Shown: piece by piece, positions 12,201 to 22,388 of the stretch
Position numbering within the stretch: position 1 is the stretch's first letter
How the letters are laid out: every line of letters begins with the position of its first letter
From: Augochlora pura
Taxonomy: Eukaryota; Arthropoda; Insecta; Hymenoptera; Halictidae
Length of the DNA: 64,000 bases
Assembly: GCF_028453695.1 (NCBI RefSeq)
Contig: NC_135777.1
Span: 12,575,714-12,639,713, forward strand
Direction of reading: 5' to 3'
Made by a program: the position numbers and the translations under genes
The notes under the pieces: generated by a model
The model's input: only the letters and a program-made list of their open reading frames with translations
Database searches by the model: none
What the model was told of the DNA's origin: nothing

Positions 12201-15200
12201 TTGAGAAGGCATAGATATCTGGTAACAATGAGGAGCAACGGCCTGTTCCGTAGTGGCAAGTGTGGGCATGCCTCCTTGTCTGAAATGTGGGGGAATTGTT
12301 ACACTAAGTGTAGGCTGAACCACCGGCACCGTAGTCGGCAAAGTATCTGAAGTGGTAATAACAACGTTAACAGGCGGTGCTTTGTTGACAGGAGCATCCT
12401 TTATCGTAGTCTCGGATTTTGGTGTCTCGACCTTCTGAAGAGAGATTTGTATTGGTTGATTTGTCGGTGTCATCAAGTCCGGAATTTGTGAGGGTAACCT
12501 AGGCGGGAATAAGCCTGGTTGAAGGATGTTCTCTGGCATTTTTGTTCTGGTATTGGGGTACAACACTGGCATTGGGTAGATGTTCGTGCAGAATGAAGCT
12601 GCATTCGGGTCACTAAACGACATGCCTCCCGGAAAATAACCTTGAAAAGCCGTAGCCGTAGCTGCAGAAGGATAGATAAGTTGCGAATATGGATTCCTAT
12701 GCGACGACTGGAACATGTTTCCTGATATTGATGACACAGGGCCTGGCGTATTTGCGTTATAATTCAGTTCATTGAAGTCTTCTTCACTTAACCCACATAA
12801 ATCTTCTTCTAAATTCGGATTCAAGTTCATTAGTTGGGTACGCTGTCGCTGAATATCCTTCCGTAAGTCCGCTACCTCCTTCGTCAGCTCCTCGAGCTTC
12901 TCTATCACAGTCTTGATCATGCTATCTTTTGCATGGAGCATCTGATTGATCGCTCGAATCTGAGCATCCAGACGCTCAGGACTCGGACGTGCCTCTGTAC
13001 GATTCCGTGATAAGTACAATATATCATGGTTTTGTTGCCTATAAGGAGTGCTAGATTGTTTAGGAGTGCGATGAGGATTTTTCTGTGGCGGGCTGATCAT
13101 ATTCACGGATGCACTAAGTCCTGTGAATGTAGGTTGCGTCGGGTTCACTGACACTTGATGCGCCAAGCCACTGTGCGCAGAAGAGTTACTGTCGTCCGAC
13201 ATCCCGTCGCACTCGTTTCTGCTCAAATCGCCCCGAGACAGGTCTGGATCGATCCTCTTTAATTTGTTTTCTATATCCGCTATGTGAGCAGAAAGTTCGG
13301 AGTTCAATGGATGTTTCGGATTCATTCCTGGACTACGCAATCTATCCAATGTTAGATAAAAACATTCTCTAGCTTTTGAAAGCATAATGATGTGCTGTGA
13401 TCTAATTTCCGACGTTAAGCTCTCCTTGGGCATGGAATTAACAATCTCGTCTGCGAGCATTTCATACATTTGACCCTGCTGAAATGAGGCCTCTGGACAT
13501 TTCAGTGCTTGCAACGCATCGATCGCATTTTCATAGTGTTTATCCCGCACAAAACGCTGTGCCAACAGTAGTTTACCCTCTTCTAAAGCCTTCACTATCT
13601 CAGCGTTGTTTAAATCCTTCCCTTGGTAATTAAAAAATTTTGAGTTTGTAACACGCAGAACCTGATTGTTTTGCAATCTTTCTAAAAGTGGAATCGCAGT
13701 TGACCAATACAACTCCGAACGAGCCTCCAAACTCGGTATCTCATTGTTCTCTTGATTAGTTTCCTTCAAGTTTTCCGCTCTGTAAAAAAATATCCGTGCC
13801 AAATGAACTAAAAGAGCTGGGTGTAGTCCATGGTTTCCAATACAACGAACTACTTCCAAACCCCGCTGCAGTTCTAATCTTATGTCTCCAAGGTCATCTT
13901 CCAACGGTTTCTGTTTATCCATCGAGTATACTTTGTAAGCTGCCGACCACCATTTTTCCTGAGCACAAGTGCAGAGAGTATTAGTGAGATCTGCTGGCAG
14001 AGTAGGTAACTTTTCTGGATTCAAGAAACCGCTTAATTGCTGCTCTTCCATTACTGCAGAGACGCAGAAGATGGCTGCATTTAAAAAGGCGTCAATGTCC
14101 AACTGACTTAAACTATCTGGCGATGCCTGGTTCAAATTGAAGACAGAGAACTGTAGATCACAGAACACACGAGATGTTTGATTCGGCAAAGGTCCGTTGC
14201 CTTTATTCTCTGAACTGAAAGGTCGAGATCTCAAACCAAGCCAGATCTGATGGTGCAGCGAATCTGGCCAAACTTCTTCCGAAATTTTATCGAAACGTTT
14301 CAGCTCATTGTTGGAACATAAGCGCAACAATGGGTTTGGAAAAGAACTTTTTGCAAAATATGATGTCATTTTACCGTCCTGATATAGTCTACCAATAAAG
14401 ATTCTCTGATAAACCCGTTCACGCCACATATTCGTGCAAAACTTATCGATTTTATCAAGTAGTTTCTTTGTATTATCTCGAGCAAAGTCCTGTAATACGT
14501 GTCCCACTTGACTGCATCTGTAAGATCCTTCTCTGTACCAAACATGCACTTGGTCCTTCAAACGATCCTTTAAATGCATAGTCCATACTGCTGTGGGATC
14601 TATGGGTGTCACATGTAATGCAGTTAACAAAAGAGGTGCGCATAAACGTCCAGCTTCAGACCAACTGTCTTCTCCTCCCTTGGTTTTCCGTAAAAATAAA
14701 CAGGCCAAATGAAAATGTAATTGCCCCCACATATGTAATAACATATTCTCTATGAAAGCTGGATGATTGGAAAAACTTGCTGATTTAAACTCTGTTAAAC
14801 ATTGGTCAAAACTACAACAAAAATTATATCATTCAATAATGTGACTTATATACAGGATATTTTATACTTCATAATACCAATTAGATCAGCTAGTTTCTAT
14901 AGCTGAAAGTAAGACAAAAGTCAAGAATAACGAAATTGTGTGGAAACTTCGTTTTCGAAAAAATTAAATTTAAATATTGGAACAGTGGTACTGTCTGTTG
15001 CTCAGAAGAAGTCTGCTAATTGGCCTGTAAGGCCAATCACCACCAACCTACCCATTCTAACGCCCTCGCGGAAGTAGGGTAAACACACAATTCTCTTATT
15101 GGTAGAAATAATCTCTTCCTATTAGCCCCAAGTGTATGCAACACGGTATTTCTACGCAATGAGGGTTTCGAATGCGACCGATTAAAAACAAACACCACTT

Positions 15201-17385
15201 TCTGACTTCCATTAGCATCCCACTCCCCCATGGCGCCTGTTTTTATGTGGATGTGTGTCTGTATCATTTACGCGACGACGGACAAGCGAAACACGCGGCA
15301 GGAATCAGGAGATATAGAATAATTGAGACAAAGTAAAACAGACGCAAGAAATAAAAGAAAACCCCCCTTCCCTCTTTATCGAATTGACGAACTTTTTCTG
15401 AACTAGGACAGTACATGTGTTCTTAATAAATAATAGATGTCACAGATTTCATGATAAGTCGCTGTTGTGACCGCTTTTGTACATATTTTGTTCTCACGCT
15501 AGAGGACACCTTTCTGTTTACTTTCCCCCTCTTACTAGCTGCGCGTGCGACGTGAGGGGAATAAACATTGTGCACATACAAAAATGATCGCAACAGTGAC
15601 CCGTAGTGAAATCCGTCGTATAAGTTATTTATTACGAATGTATGTACTTAACTGACATTTAAAGTTAATTTTCTCCGAACAAAGCCTGTCCCATAATTTT
15701 ATTATCCTTGTTTTTGTCTGATTTTCAGCCATAGAATATATCTGACCCACTTTATACCATGAAAAAGTAATTATAAAACACTTAGTACAAAGAATACTTA
15801 CTTGTATACTGCTTGTGTAGCATCTGATATGCTCTTCTTGACAAGATTACCTTGTTCCTTTAAACAAAGAGCTGCGTATCTTTCTAATACATTAATGTAA
15901 AATATCCAAAATGTCCAATCTAATTTTTTGCTCTGTTTACATTTCATAAGCAATTCACTTAATGACTGATACCAAACAATGCTGTTCCTGTGACTGTGCA
16001 TTGATTCTATTTTGGCAGCATGATTATATGCATCTTCAAGCCTGTGATTTCCTAGGTAATGTTTCAATAATTTTACTTGTAGATGTACATCGGTTTGTCG
16101 CACTGATAATTCAGCTAAAAAAGTGATATTGTTGTTATGCACTGACAGTGTACAAAATAGCAATTTATTACATACAGGTAATGAGCTTCTCCAAATCCTC
16201 ACTGTTGCCATTTGGTTTCTCCAAAGCTAACATTTTCTCCTTTAATTCAAAAACTATTGGATTATGTGGAAACTTTTTATCAGCTCTATCCACCCAGTAC
16301 TTAATTCTATTCACATCAATATTAACATCCACGTCAGTCAAAAGTTCACAAACTAAAAATACCATAAAACAAAAAATTGGTATATAATTTCTACATATAC
16401 GAATAAAATAATTCATGAATAAAAAGTTGTACCTTTCAAAATAAGATCATCTTGCTTTGGTTCTAATTCAAGAGATGTTTTATATTGCATAAAAGCTGCT
16501 TCTTTTTGCCCCAAAGCTTCAAGGGTTTGACCCAATAATTTATAAGCCCTAGAACACTTGTCCCTTACTTCCAAATAACAAGAGACATATTTCTTCGCAG
16601 ATTCATAATCTCCAACTTGATAGTATAGCTTGGCTATGTTATAATATCGTAGATGTTTCTATAAATTAGTGTAAAGCCAAGTTACATAACATCACATCAT
16701 CACATGCACAATAAGAATTATAGATATTAATCTATATACTAATAGGAATTTTTAACATTATTATTTATTTTTACAATAACATTTTTAACGAAATTACTGA
16801 GAATTTCTAACATAAAAATAAATTTACGATCACTTTAATCATAAATGTTTACAATGCATTAACAAATGAAAAAGTTAAAAACATACAAATTTCAGTTATC
16901 ATTCGCAAACTACTTTAATTTACATACTTCAGACTCTTGACCGACCGGCAACATGACCAGAAATATTCTGATAATTTTAAGAAATAGCCGGAAATTAAAT
17001 AGCCAAAAGAGGATGATCGACAGCAAAATAGTAAACAGACATCACTATATCCCTTTAAAAACCGCTAAATCGTTCTATACATAGATGTTGATACATATAC
17101 GTATACGCATTGTCTACAGAAGCTAGTCAAGGTCTTCAATACTATGTAATATACTTGACATTAAATAAAAAGTGACGAGTGTTCATATTTCTACACGCTT
17201 CATTCAGAATAACAATGAAATTTCTACATAAAATAACAATGTACAATCAAGCAAAACATAGTTCACGACAATGTCTGGCAGTAACGACTTTTTAGTCAGA
17301 AAGATAACCTTACCTCCTCTGAATTTTTGAGCTTCTTGAAAATTTCTTTCACGTGTTGGTCAACGTCCTTTTTCGAACGAAACAT
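6269..17385 (-). CDS. RanBP2: Nucleoporin RanBP2/Nup358, complete, no cyclophilin domain
   Basis: Nine exons: 17385-17314, 16658-16433, 16352-16176, 16114-15802, 14811-8435, 8311-8087, 7997-7653, 6842-6529 and 6403-6269, total 2727 aa, all in phase. It forms the cytoplasmic filaments of the nuclear pore, binding RanGTP and import/export factors. The N-terminus MFRSKKDVDQHVKEIF and TPR-like helices (about 1-250, with LITSELSVRQTDVHLQ matching vertebrate RanBP2) lead into an alpha-helical region to about 830 and a coiled coil at about 875-925. Ran-binding domains lie near 1187-1320, 1497-1600 (divergent), 1890-2020 and 2425-2560, with KEWKERG-like cores. Three RanBP2-type zinc fingers (SWECQDCYSRN, SWECKDCYTRN, SWKCKICGIMN) fall at about 1635-1770. 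FG and FGxP repeats fill the linkers. The last two exons encode an acidic linker and a fifth, poor RanBD. The 3' peptidyl-prolyl isomerase domain of vertebrates is absent. The 6.4-kb fifth exon is unusually long. Confidence 0.94.
7642..7653 (-). other. Alternative RanBP2 end: in-frame stop directly after a strong splice donor
   Basis: Exon 7 of RanBP2 reads LTEIR into a GTAAGG donor (GT at 7652-7651). If this donor is not used, translation adds only two residues (KE) and stops at 7642. If it is used, phase 1 joins exactly to the exon at 6842 and adds about 149 residues with a fifth RanBD-like fold. Both ends are therefore encoded. The splice junction is an inference from sequence only. Confidence 0.6.
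14812..15801 (-). other. RanBP2 intron 4 with palindromic and inverted-repeat sequence
   Basis: A 990-bp intron with a GC-richer core (about 15010-15300) unlike the AT-rich introns around it. It holds a palindrome, attggcc-tgtaa-ggccaat, at about 15018-15036. A diverged inverted repeat pairs about 15438-15470 with 15590-15622 (near 70 percent match by eye). No coding content is supported. It may be a decayed transposon remnant. Confidence 0.4.
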
Positions 17386-18137
17386 TTTTATAGATGAATA
17401 CAAAGCCCTTTTCAATTATCACGCGTTGAATTAACAATCAGTATCTGATTAAATTGAAATTCGAAACACCGTTATGTGGTATGAACTCCACAATAAGCCT
17501 TTCCCCGCACTGCAATCACTCTTTCAAACGGTCTCATCGAAATCAAGCGTGCCAACTTTCGTTCTACATTATACGTTATTTCAGATACGTTTTAAAATGT
17601 AAATACAATCAAATTTTTAACAAAATTGATTGCTGCACAATGATTTTACCGTAATTTCTCTTTACCACATACATTACTCGAAATTTGAAAATATATTGTT
17701 AATATTGCTACATATCGGAAATCAATGTTACATCACCCGACGTAACCGTACGAAATTGTGCACAGAATTCAAATACATGAAACAGACAGACAACATTGCG
17801 AACGTAATCGCAAAATACATTTTCTGGTACAGTAATAGGTCCCACTCCTGCGCAGTTTTCGTGCTCCCTAAGTTGGCTCGTATATCCCCACCATTTTATT
17901 GCGCATCCAGCTTCGCGCAAATACTGTAGAAAGAGAACGAGATACGATGGAAGAAACAGAACAATATCCATTAGATTCTATGTGTGGTTGTGCACATGAA
18001 TAAGAAACCTAGAATCTTATTTTGTCACGCTTGTGGTCTCACATTTCTGCTCATTTATTCGCTTGATGTGCCATCCGAGTAGTTAGGTCAGTTTTGGGGT
18101 AGTTTTAGGGAAGATTTAAAGCAGATTTAGGGCGGTT
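17386..18137. promoter_or_regulatory. RanBP2 upstream region
   Basis: About 750 bp between the RanBP2 start and the older inverted repeat and transposon. A 22-bp block at 17888-17909 (begins CCACCATTTT, ends CATCCA) recurs with one mismatch at 38749-38770, upstream of HAP40. In gene orientation its core reads AAAATGGTGG, which resembles YY1/Pho-type AAAATGGCGG sites. No open frame here resembles a protein. Confidence 0.4.
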
Positions 18138-18141
18138 TTAA

Positions 18142-19933
18142 CACGTTCACGCCGGCTTTGCAATTCATTGCCCACACCCATAGGCAGGTGCGCTTAAATT
18201 TGTTTCGCTCTATCGGACGGGAGCTGATCTGGAACATTATGCGGCATTGAGAATTCATTTGCACTTGCAAAGGCAACTACATCGTGGAAAGTTTTGTGTG
18301 ATTGATAAATTTAAATTGTCTGTGAACTCGTTTCGTCCTTTCTCAATTTTTACCGTTAAAATATTATAGTACTAACATTTTTTAATTGGTATCTTTTTGT
18401 AAGTGTAAGTTGGTTAGTTCGTTGGATCTTATTTTAATTTCCTGCCCTTAAAAGTAGCTAAGATGGAAATGGAAGTAGGTGATTCGTCTGATAAAGTTCT
18501 GGATATATGCAGGACAGATAACGCGAGATCGAAAATATTCTCTTCATCTTCAGACGAAGGCGATGAATATCTTAACTCTGAGGTAGAAGAAGATAGCGAA
18601 TGGCAGGATATAAAAGAAGGAAGTCCAATAAGAAATGAATATTCTGGAGAAGAGACATTATTAATTGAAGGCACAGATTGTAATAACCCCTATGATTTAT
18701 TTAAATTATTCTTCACAGACTACATATTAAATATGATAGTTGAAGAAACTAATAAATATGCTACACAATGCATAAACTCCTCTTCATGTAATAGTCGAAC
18801 TCATCAACTGGAATGGAAAGCTGTTTCGAGGAAAGAAATGAACTCGTTTATTGGAATTTTACTTATAATGGGTGTAATTCAACTCCCAGAAATAAGATTA
18901 TATTGGTCCAAAAGGGACATGTATGCAAACGCCCGTATAAAAAAAACCATGACACGTGACCGTTTTTTATCTATCCTCAAATATTTGCATTTTTCCGACA
19001 ATACCACAGCTAGAACTCAGGACCGGTTGAACAAAATTAGAAATATTGTAGAAGCAATTGTAGAGACCTTCCAAAATGCTGTTATTCCTGGCAAAAATAT
19101 CGTTATTGATAAAAATATGGTGCCATGGAGAGGACGTCTAGGTTATCGTCAATACATCCCGGGCAAGCGAGATAAATATGGCGTAAAATTGTACAAATCA
19201 TGTTTGCCGGAAGGTTACACTTACAATATAGAAATTCATGCCGGGAAAAATGAAACAATCATTGAAAAATCACATTCCCATGATGTAGTAATGAGATTAC
19301 TCGATGGCATTAAATGGTACCGAAAAGTTGTAATACAATTGATATGCGGAACTTCCCTCGTGAATGCTTGGTACATTCATAAAAGATGGGGCACTAAAAA
19401 TATGAATATGTTAAAATTCAGGGAACTTATTATTGATCACCTTTTGGTCAATGAAGAAACTGCAAATGTAAATGAAATACCATCACATCAGCATGCTCTT
19501 CAATCATATGAGGGATCTGCAAGAGAGTCCCGTAAACGATGCAGAGAATGCTACAAAAATTTGTCCAAAAAAAAGGGCAGAGATTATGCCACCAACAAAA
19601 CTACAAAAGTTAAGACATTTTGTGAGCATTGCGAGGGTCAGCCAGCACTTTGCTTGAAATGTTTTAACAAGTTACACAAAAACCTGTAAATAATGCAGTT
19701 AAAAATAAAATAATATTGAATTTTTATGTTAATTTTACTGAATTTGAGTTAAATTTATACTACTGAATTATTATGTGAATGCTATTGAACAAAAGTTATG
19801 ATTATAATACGTTATTAGTTATAATTGTCATTAAAAATAAATGTTTTTAATGAATATGTGTTAAATTTTCATTATTTTACCGCCTAATGGCACAATGAAA
19901 TGCGGGCCACCGGTGGTACGCGCCGGACACGTG
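18142..19933 (+). mobile_element. piggyBac-family DNA transposon, internally deleted
   Basis: A 1792-bp element flanked by the piggyBac target site TTAA on both sides (18138-18141 and 19934-19937). The ends are inverted: the left starts CACGTTCACGCCGGC and the right, read inward, starts CACGTGTCCGGCGCG. Subterminal stretches also match (AATTCATTGCCC on the left, ATTTCATTGTGCC on the right). It carries one open transposase frame that lacks the middle of the catalytic domain, so it cannot move by itself but may be mobilised by a full copy elsewhere. Confidence 0.88.
18463..19689 (+). CDS. piggyBac transposase with in-frame deletion of the catalytic core (408 aa)
   Basis: Single exon, 408 aa, against roughly 550-600 in complete family members. 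The acidic N-terminus (SSSSDEGDEYLNSEVEEDSE) leads into the DDE_Tnp_1_7 domain from NPYDLFKLFFTDYIL. The first catalytic Asp is likely that of VIDKNMVPWRGRLGYRQYIP (about residue 223). After HDVVMRLLDG (near nt 19305) the sequence jumps straight to IKWYRKVVIQLICG, which normally follows the third catalytic Asp. The segments holding the second and third Asp are therefore missing. The C-terminal Cys-rich, RING-like domain (CRECYKNL, CEHCEG, CLKCF) is intact. The frame has no stop or frameshift. This could be a young deletion copy or a retained DNA-binding protein; sequence alone does not decide. Confidence 0.88.
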   Translation: MEMEVGDSSDKVLDICRTDNARSKIFSSSSDEGDEYLNSEVEEDSEWQDIKEGSPIRNEYSGEETLLIEGTDCNNPYDLFKLFFTDYILNMIVEETNKYATQCINSSSCNSRTHQLEWKAVSRKEMNSFIGILLIMGVIQLPEIRLYWSKRDMYANARIKKTMTRDRFLSILKYLHFSDNTTARTQDRLNKIRNIVEAIVETFQNAVIPGKNIVIDKNMVPWRGRLGYRQYIPGKRDKYGVKLYKSCLPEGYTYNIEIHAGKNETIIEKSHSHDVVMRLLDGIKWYRKVVIQLICGTSLVNAWYIHKRWGTKNMNMLKFRELIIDHLLVNEETANVNEIPSHQHALQSYEGSARESRKRCRECYKNLSKKKGRDYATNKTTKVKTFCEHCEGQPALCLKCFNKLHKNL

Positions 19934-20240
19934 TTAAAGTAGTTTTGAGATAGTTTCAGGACACATTTAAAGCAGGTTTAGGGTAATTTTAGAGTAATTT
20001 AAGAACATATCATTATAGTCGTAATTATAATCACACATATGGTCAGATAGGGGCAAGGCAAGTAAAATACTACAAATATGTCCTTAAGTGTCTCCTAAAG
20101 CTGCTTCCAAACTGCCCTAAATGTCGTCTAAAATTTGACTATAGGTGTCTTAATACAGCCCTAAATGTTTTTCAAATTTATTCTCAATCTGCCCTAGAAC
20201 AGCCTTAAATCAGTTCTAAATCTGCTTTAAATGTACTCAA

Positions 20241-21269
20241 AATAAATTTTTGAAATTTCGAAATTATGATTTTTTTTAACACAATCATATATTTTGTTCA
20301 TTCATTATTGTTTAAATCGTGACCGTTAGCGGAGTGTTTTCAGACCCACTCTTTTTTAAATAATTATAGAGCATGAAAACGGGAATTCGGAGAAGTGTAA
20401 AAATGTATGACAGCGACAAATTATAATGGCGAAAAATAAGTTACAAAAATTAAAGAATTTTCAAATTCAATGTGGCACGTTTTCTCGTTGTCTTATCAAT
20501 TTCAGCTTTGGTACAGGTTGATTTTTCATCTAATGGTATAATTCAAGAAGGTGTCCTGAACAAAATTTCCACCACGTATAACAGCTTCACCCTTAACATA
20601 CATGTTATACATACGAAGTATGACTTAATGTTTTAAATTACGTATAAAATAGTTGCCACTAACTGCCAATGTCTAGTGACAAATCCTTCGCAAATACGTT
20701 CTCGAGAATCTTATGAAGTCACAGATTTTATTATTTGAAGCTTTTTTAATTAACGAATTTCAAACCACGTGCCTTTGATGGTACCCCAACCGAATGGATG
20801 CGCGAAAAGAGTCAGATCGCCAAGCACGGTAGAGTAAAACAAGCTACATTGTTCGTCGGTGTGACTTGTTCCACATATAGTTGTGTTGATTTAATGCTCT
20901 CTTGTTCACTAGCTGTTTTCTTTCCTTTTCTTAGACTACGAGGGCAGCACTATCTTACCAGCAAATCGTCAACCAGTCAGAGTAAAGAAAATTTCTATAT
21001 TGACCTTCGTTAGCGGTTCGAGCTGCGGCCTGGAGTAGAGTACAGGAATAGGACCCATTACAGTACATGTAGATATTTTAGAGATGGCAACCGGTATTTA
21101 TTGTTGTTTTACTCCATTTCATAAACTTCTCGGAAGTCAACGTTACTCGTAACATAAAAATTTAATTAAACAATATAGAACATATCTTAATCTATTTTGA
21201 ATGCGAAATTTATTTTGAATATGACATTTTTTAAATTAAATATTTTACACGATATCAATATTTCGCAAT
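20241..21269. other. Intergenic, no gene seen
   Basis: About 1 kb of AT-rich sequence with a short GC-richer patch at 20760-21070, between the inverted repeat and RPUSD1. The patch probably includes the RPUSD1 upstream region. No convincing coding or structured element was seen. Confidence 0.4.
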
Positions 21270-22353
21270 ATGAATATAAATAAAATACTATATTATTGTA
21301 CGATGCTCGTTGTCAACTTAATGCAATTGATACTTAATGTTTTAAAATTACACTTCAAAGAATTCATAAAAAGTAGGCACAAAAACAATGTGAATATATT
21401 GCATCACAGTGAAAACTTCTTGGTAGTATCTAAACCATATGATATGTACATTAATAGTAATAATCCTGATAAAAAGGTATGATAGATGATAGATATTTGT
21501 ACACATGAAGGAAATTGGTTACAGTAATACATGTTTAAAATTTTAGAACACACTTCAGTTTGAATTAAAAAGAATTCTACCAAATCTGGCTAATCCAAGC
21601 TTATTTCATGAATTTCATTTTGTACATAGATTGGATTATGTGACCAGCGGTGTTATATGTGTAGCATTAAATAAAAAGGCAGCACGAGCTGCTTCTAATG
21701 CATTTGAAACACGAACAGCAAAGAAATTTTATTTAGCATTGCTTCATGGTCATATTAACGAACCTCATCTTATTATAGATAAAGCAATTGGTTAGTAATT
21801 TGATGAAAAAATCTTAAAATAACTTCATGAATTATTAGAAATGATGTTTTTTAATTAGGAGTTGATATTAGGGAAAAGATGGGAAATCATAAGATGTGCA
21901 TTAATGATAGTGATTACTGTGAAAAACCACGTAAATCTTGTACAATACTTATTGTACTAGAACGTGGTTTTAGAAATGGAAAACCAGCTACTAAAGTGCT
22001 ATTATGTCCAGAGACTGGTAGACGACATCAATTAAGAGTACATTGTTCATACATTGGTCATACGGTGATAGGAGACTATACTTATAGCGAAAGGAAAGAT
22101 ATAGAACCCTATAGAACATTTCTACATTCCTTCAGGTATTATGATTTACACATTTGTTTCAAGTAATGTATTGTCAGCATTGATATCTGCTTTTTCTTTA
22201 AGGTTAATACTAAATAATGATGTTGAAAACTTAGATGTAAAGAGTAGAGATCCATTTCAAGCTTCTGACTCAAGAAACCAATGGTCACCGACAAATGTTG
22301 CTAGAGTTTTAGACGAGAGTATATTTTTTGAGATTCATAATCTTATGCAATAA
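21270..22353 (+). CDS. RPUSD1: RNA pseudouridylate synthase domain-containing protein 1 (RPUSD1), complete
   Basis: Four exons, 21270-21476, 21547-21790, 21859-22135 and 22203-22353, giving 292 aa in phase. It belongs to the RluA-type pseudouridine synthases, which isomerise uridine in RNA. The catalytic Asp lies in HRLDYVTSGVICVALNK. The family C-terminal block KVLLCPETGRRHQLRVHCSYIGHTVIGDYTY and the MCI...C motif (HKMCINDSDYCEKP) match RPUSD1 rather than other RPUSD members. The first about 35 residues are hydrophobic (MLVVNLMQLILNVLKL) and unlike the vertebrate protein. They may be a membrane or targeting segment, or the start may lie slightly downstream. Its stop is 35 bp from the XRCC3 stop on the other strand. 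Confidence 0.92.
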
Positions 22354-22388
22354 AACTACAAATTATTTTATAGTTTGTTCTATATTAC

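Larger units (their letters stand above)
18081..20240. repeat. Old inverted repeat with TTTAGG-like subunits, split by piggyBac
   Basis: The left arm (18081-18141 and 19938-about 20020) is built of loose units like gtagttttaggg and catttaaagcaggtttaggg. The right arm (about 20080-20240) is its reverse complement, with units such as actgccctaaatg and cagccttaaatc. The arms fold about a centre near 20045. Removing the piggyBac copy (18142-19933) makes the left arm continuous, so the hairpin element is older than the piggyBac insertion. No coding content. Class is unknown: either a foldback MITE or a decayed satellite. Confidence 0.65.

Noticed and set aside
8545..12204. Many 60-100 codon frames on the plus strand
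   Set aside because: They lie opposite the long RanBP2 exon and mirror its codon bias; none has a start context, family match or splice structure.
20798..21013. 71-codon plus-strand frame
   Set aside because: No family match and no splice links; sits in RPUSD1 upstream DNA.
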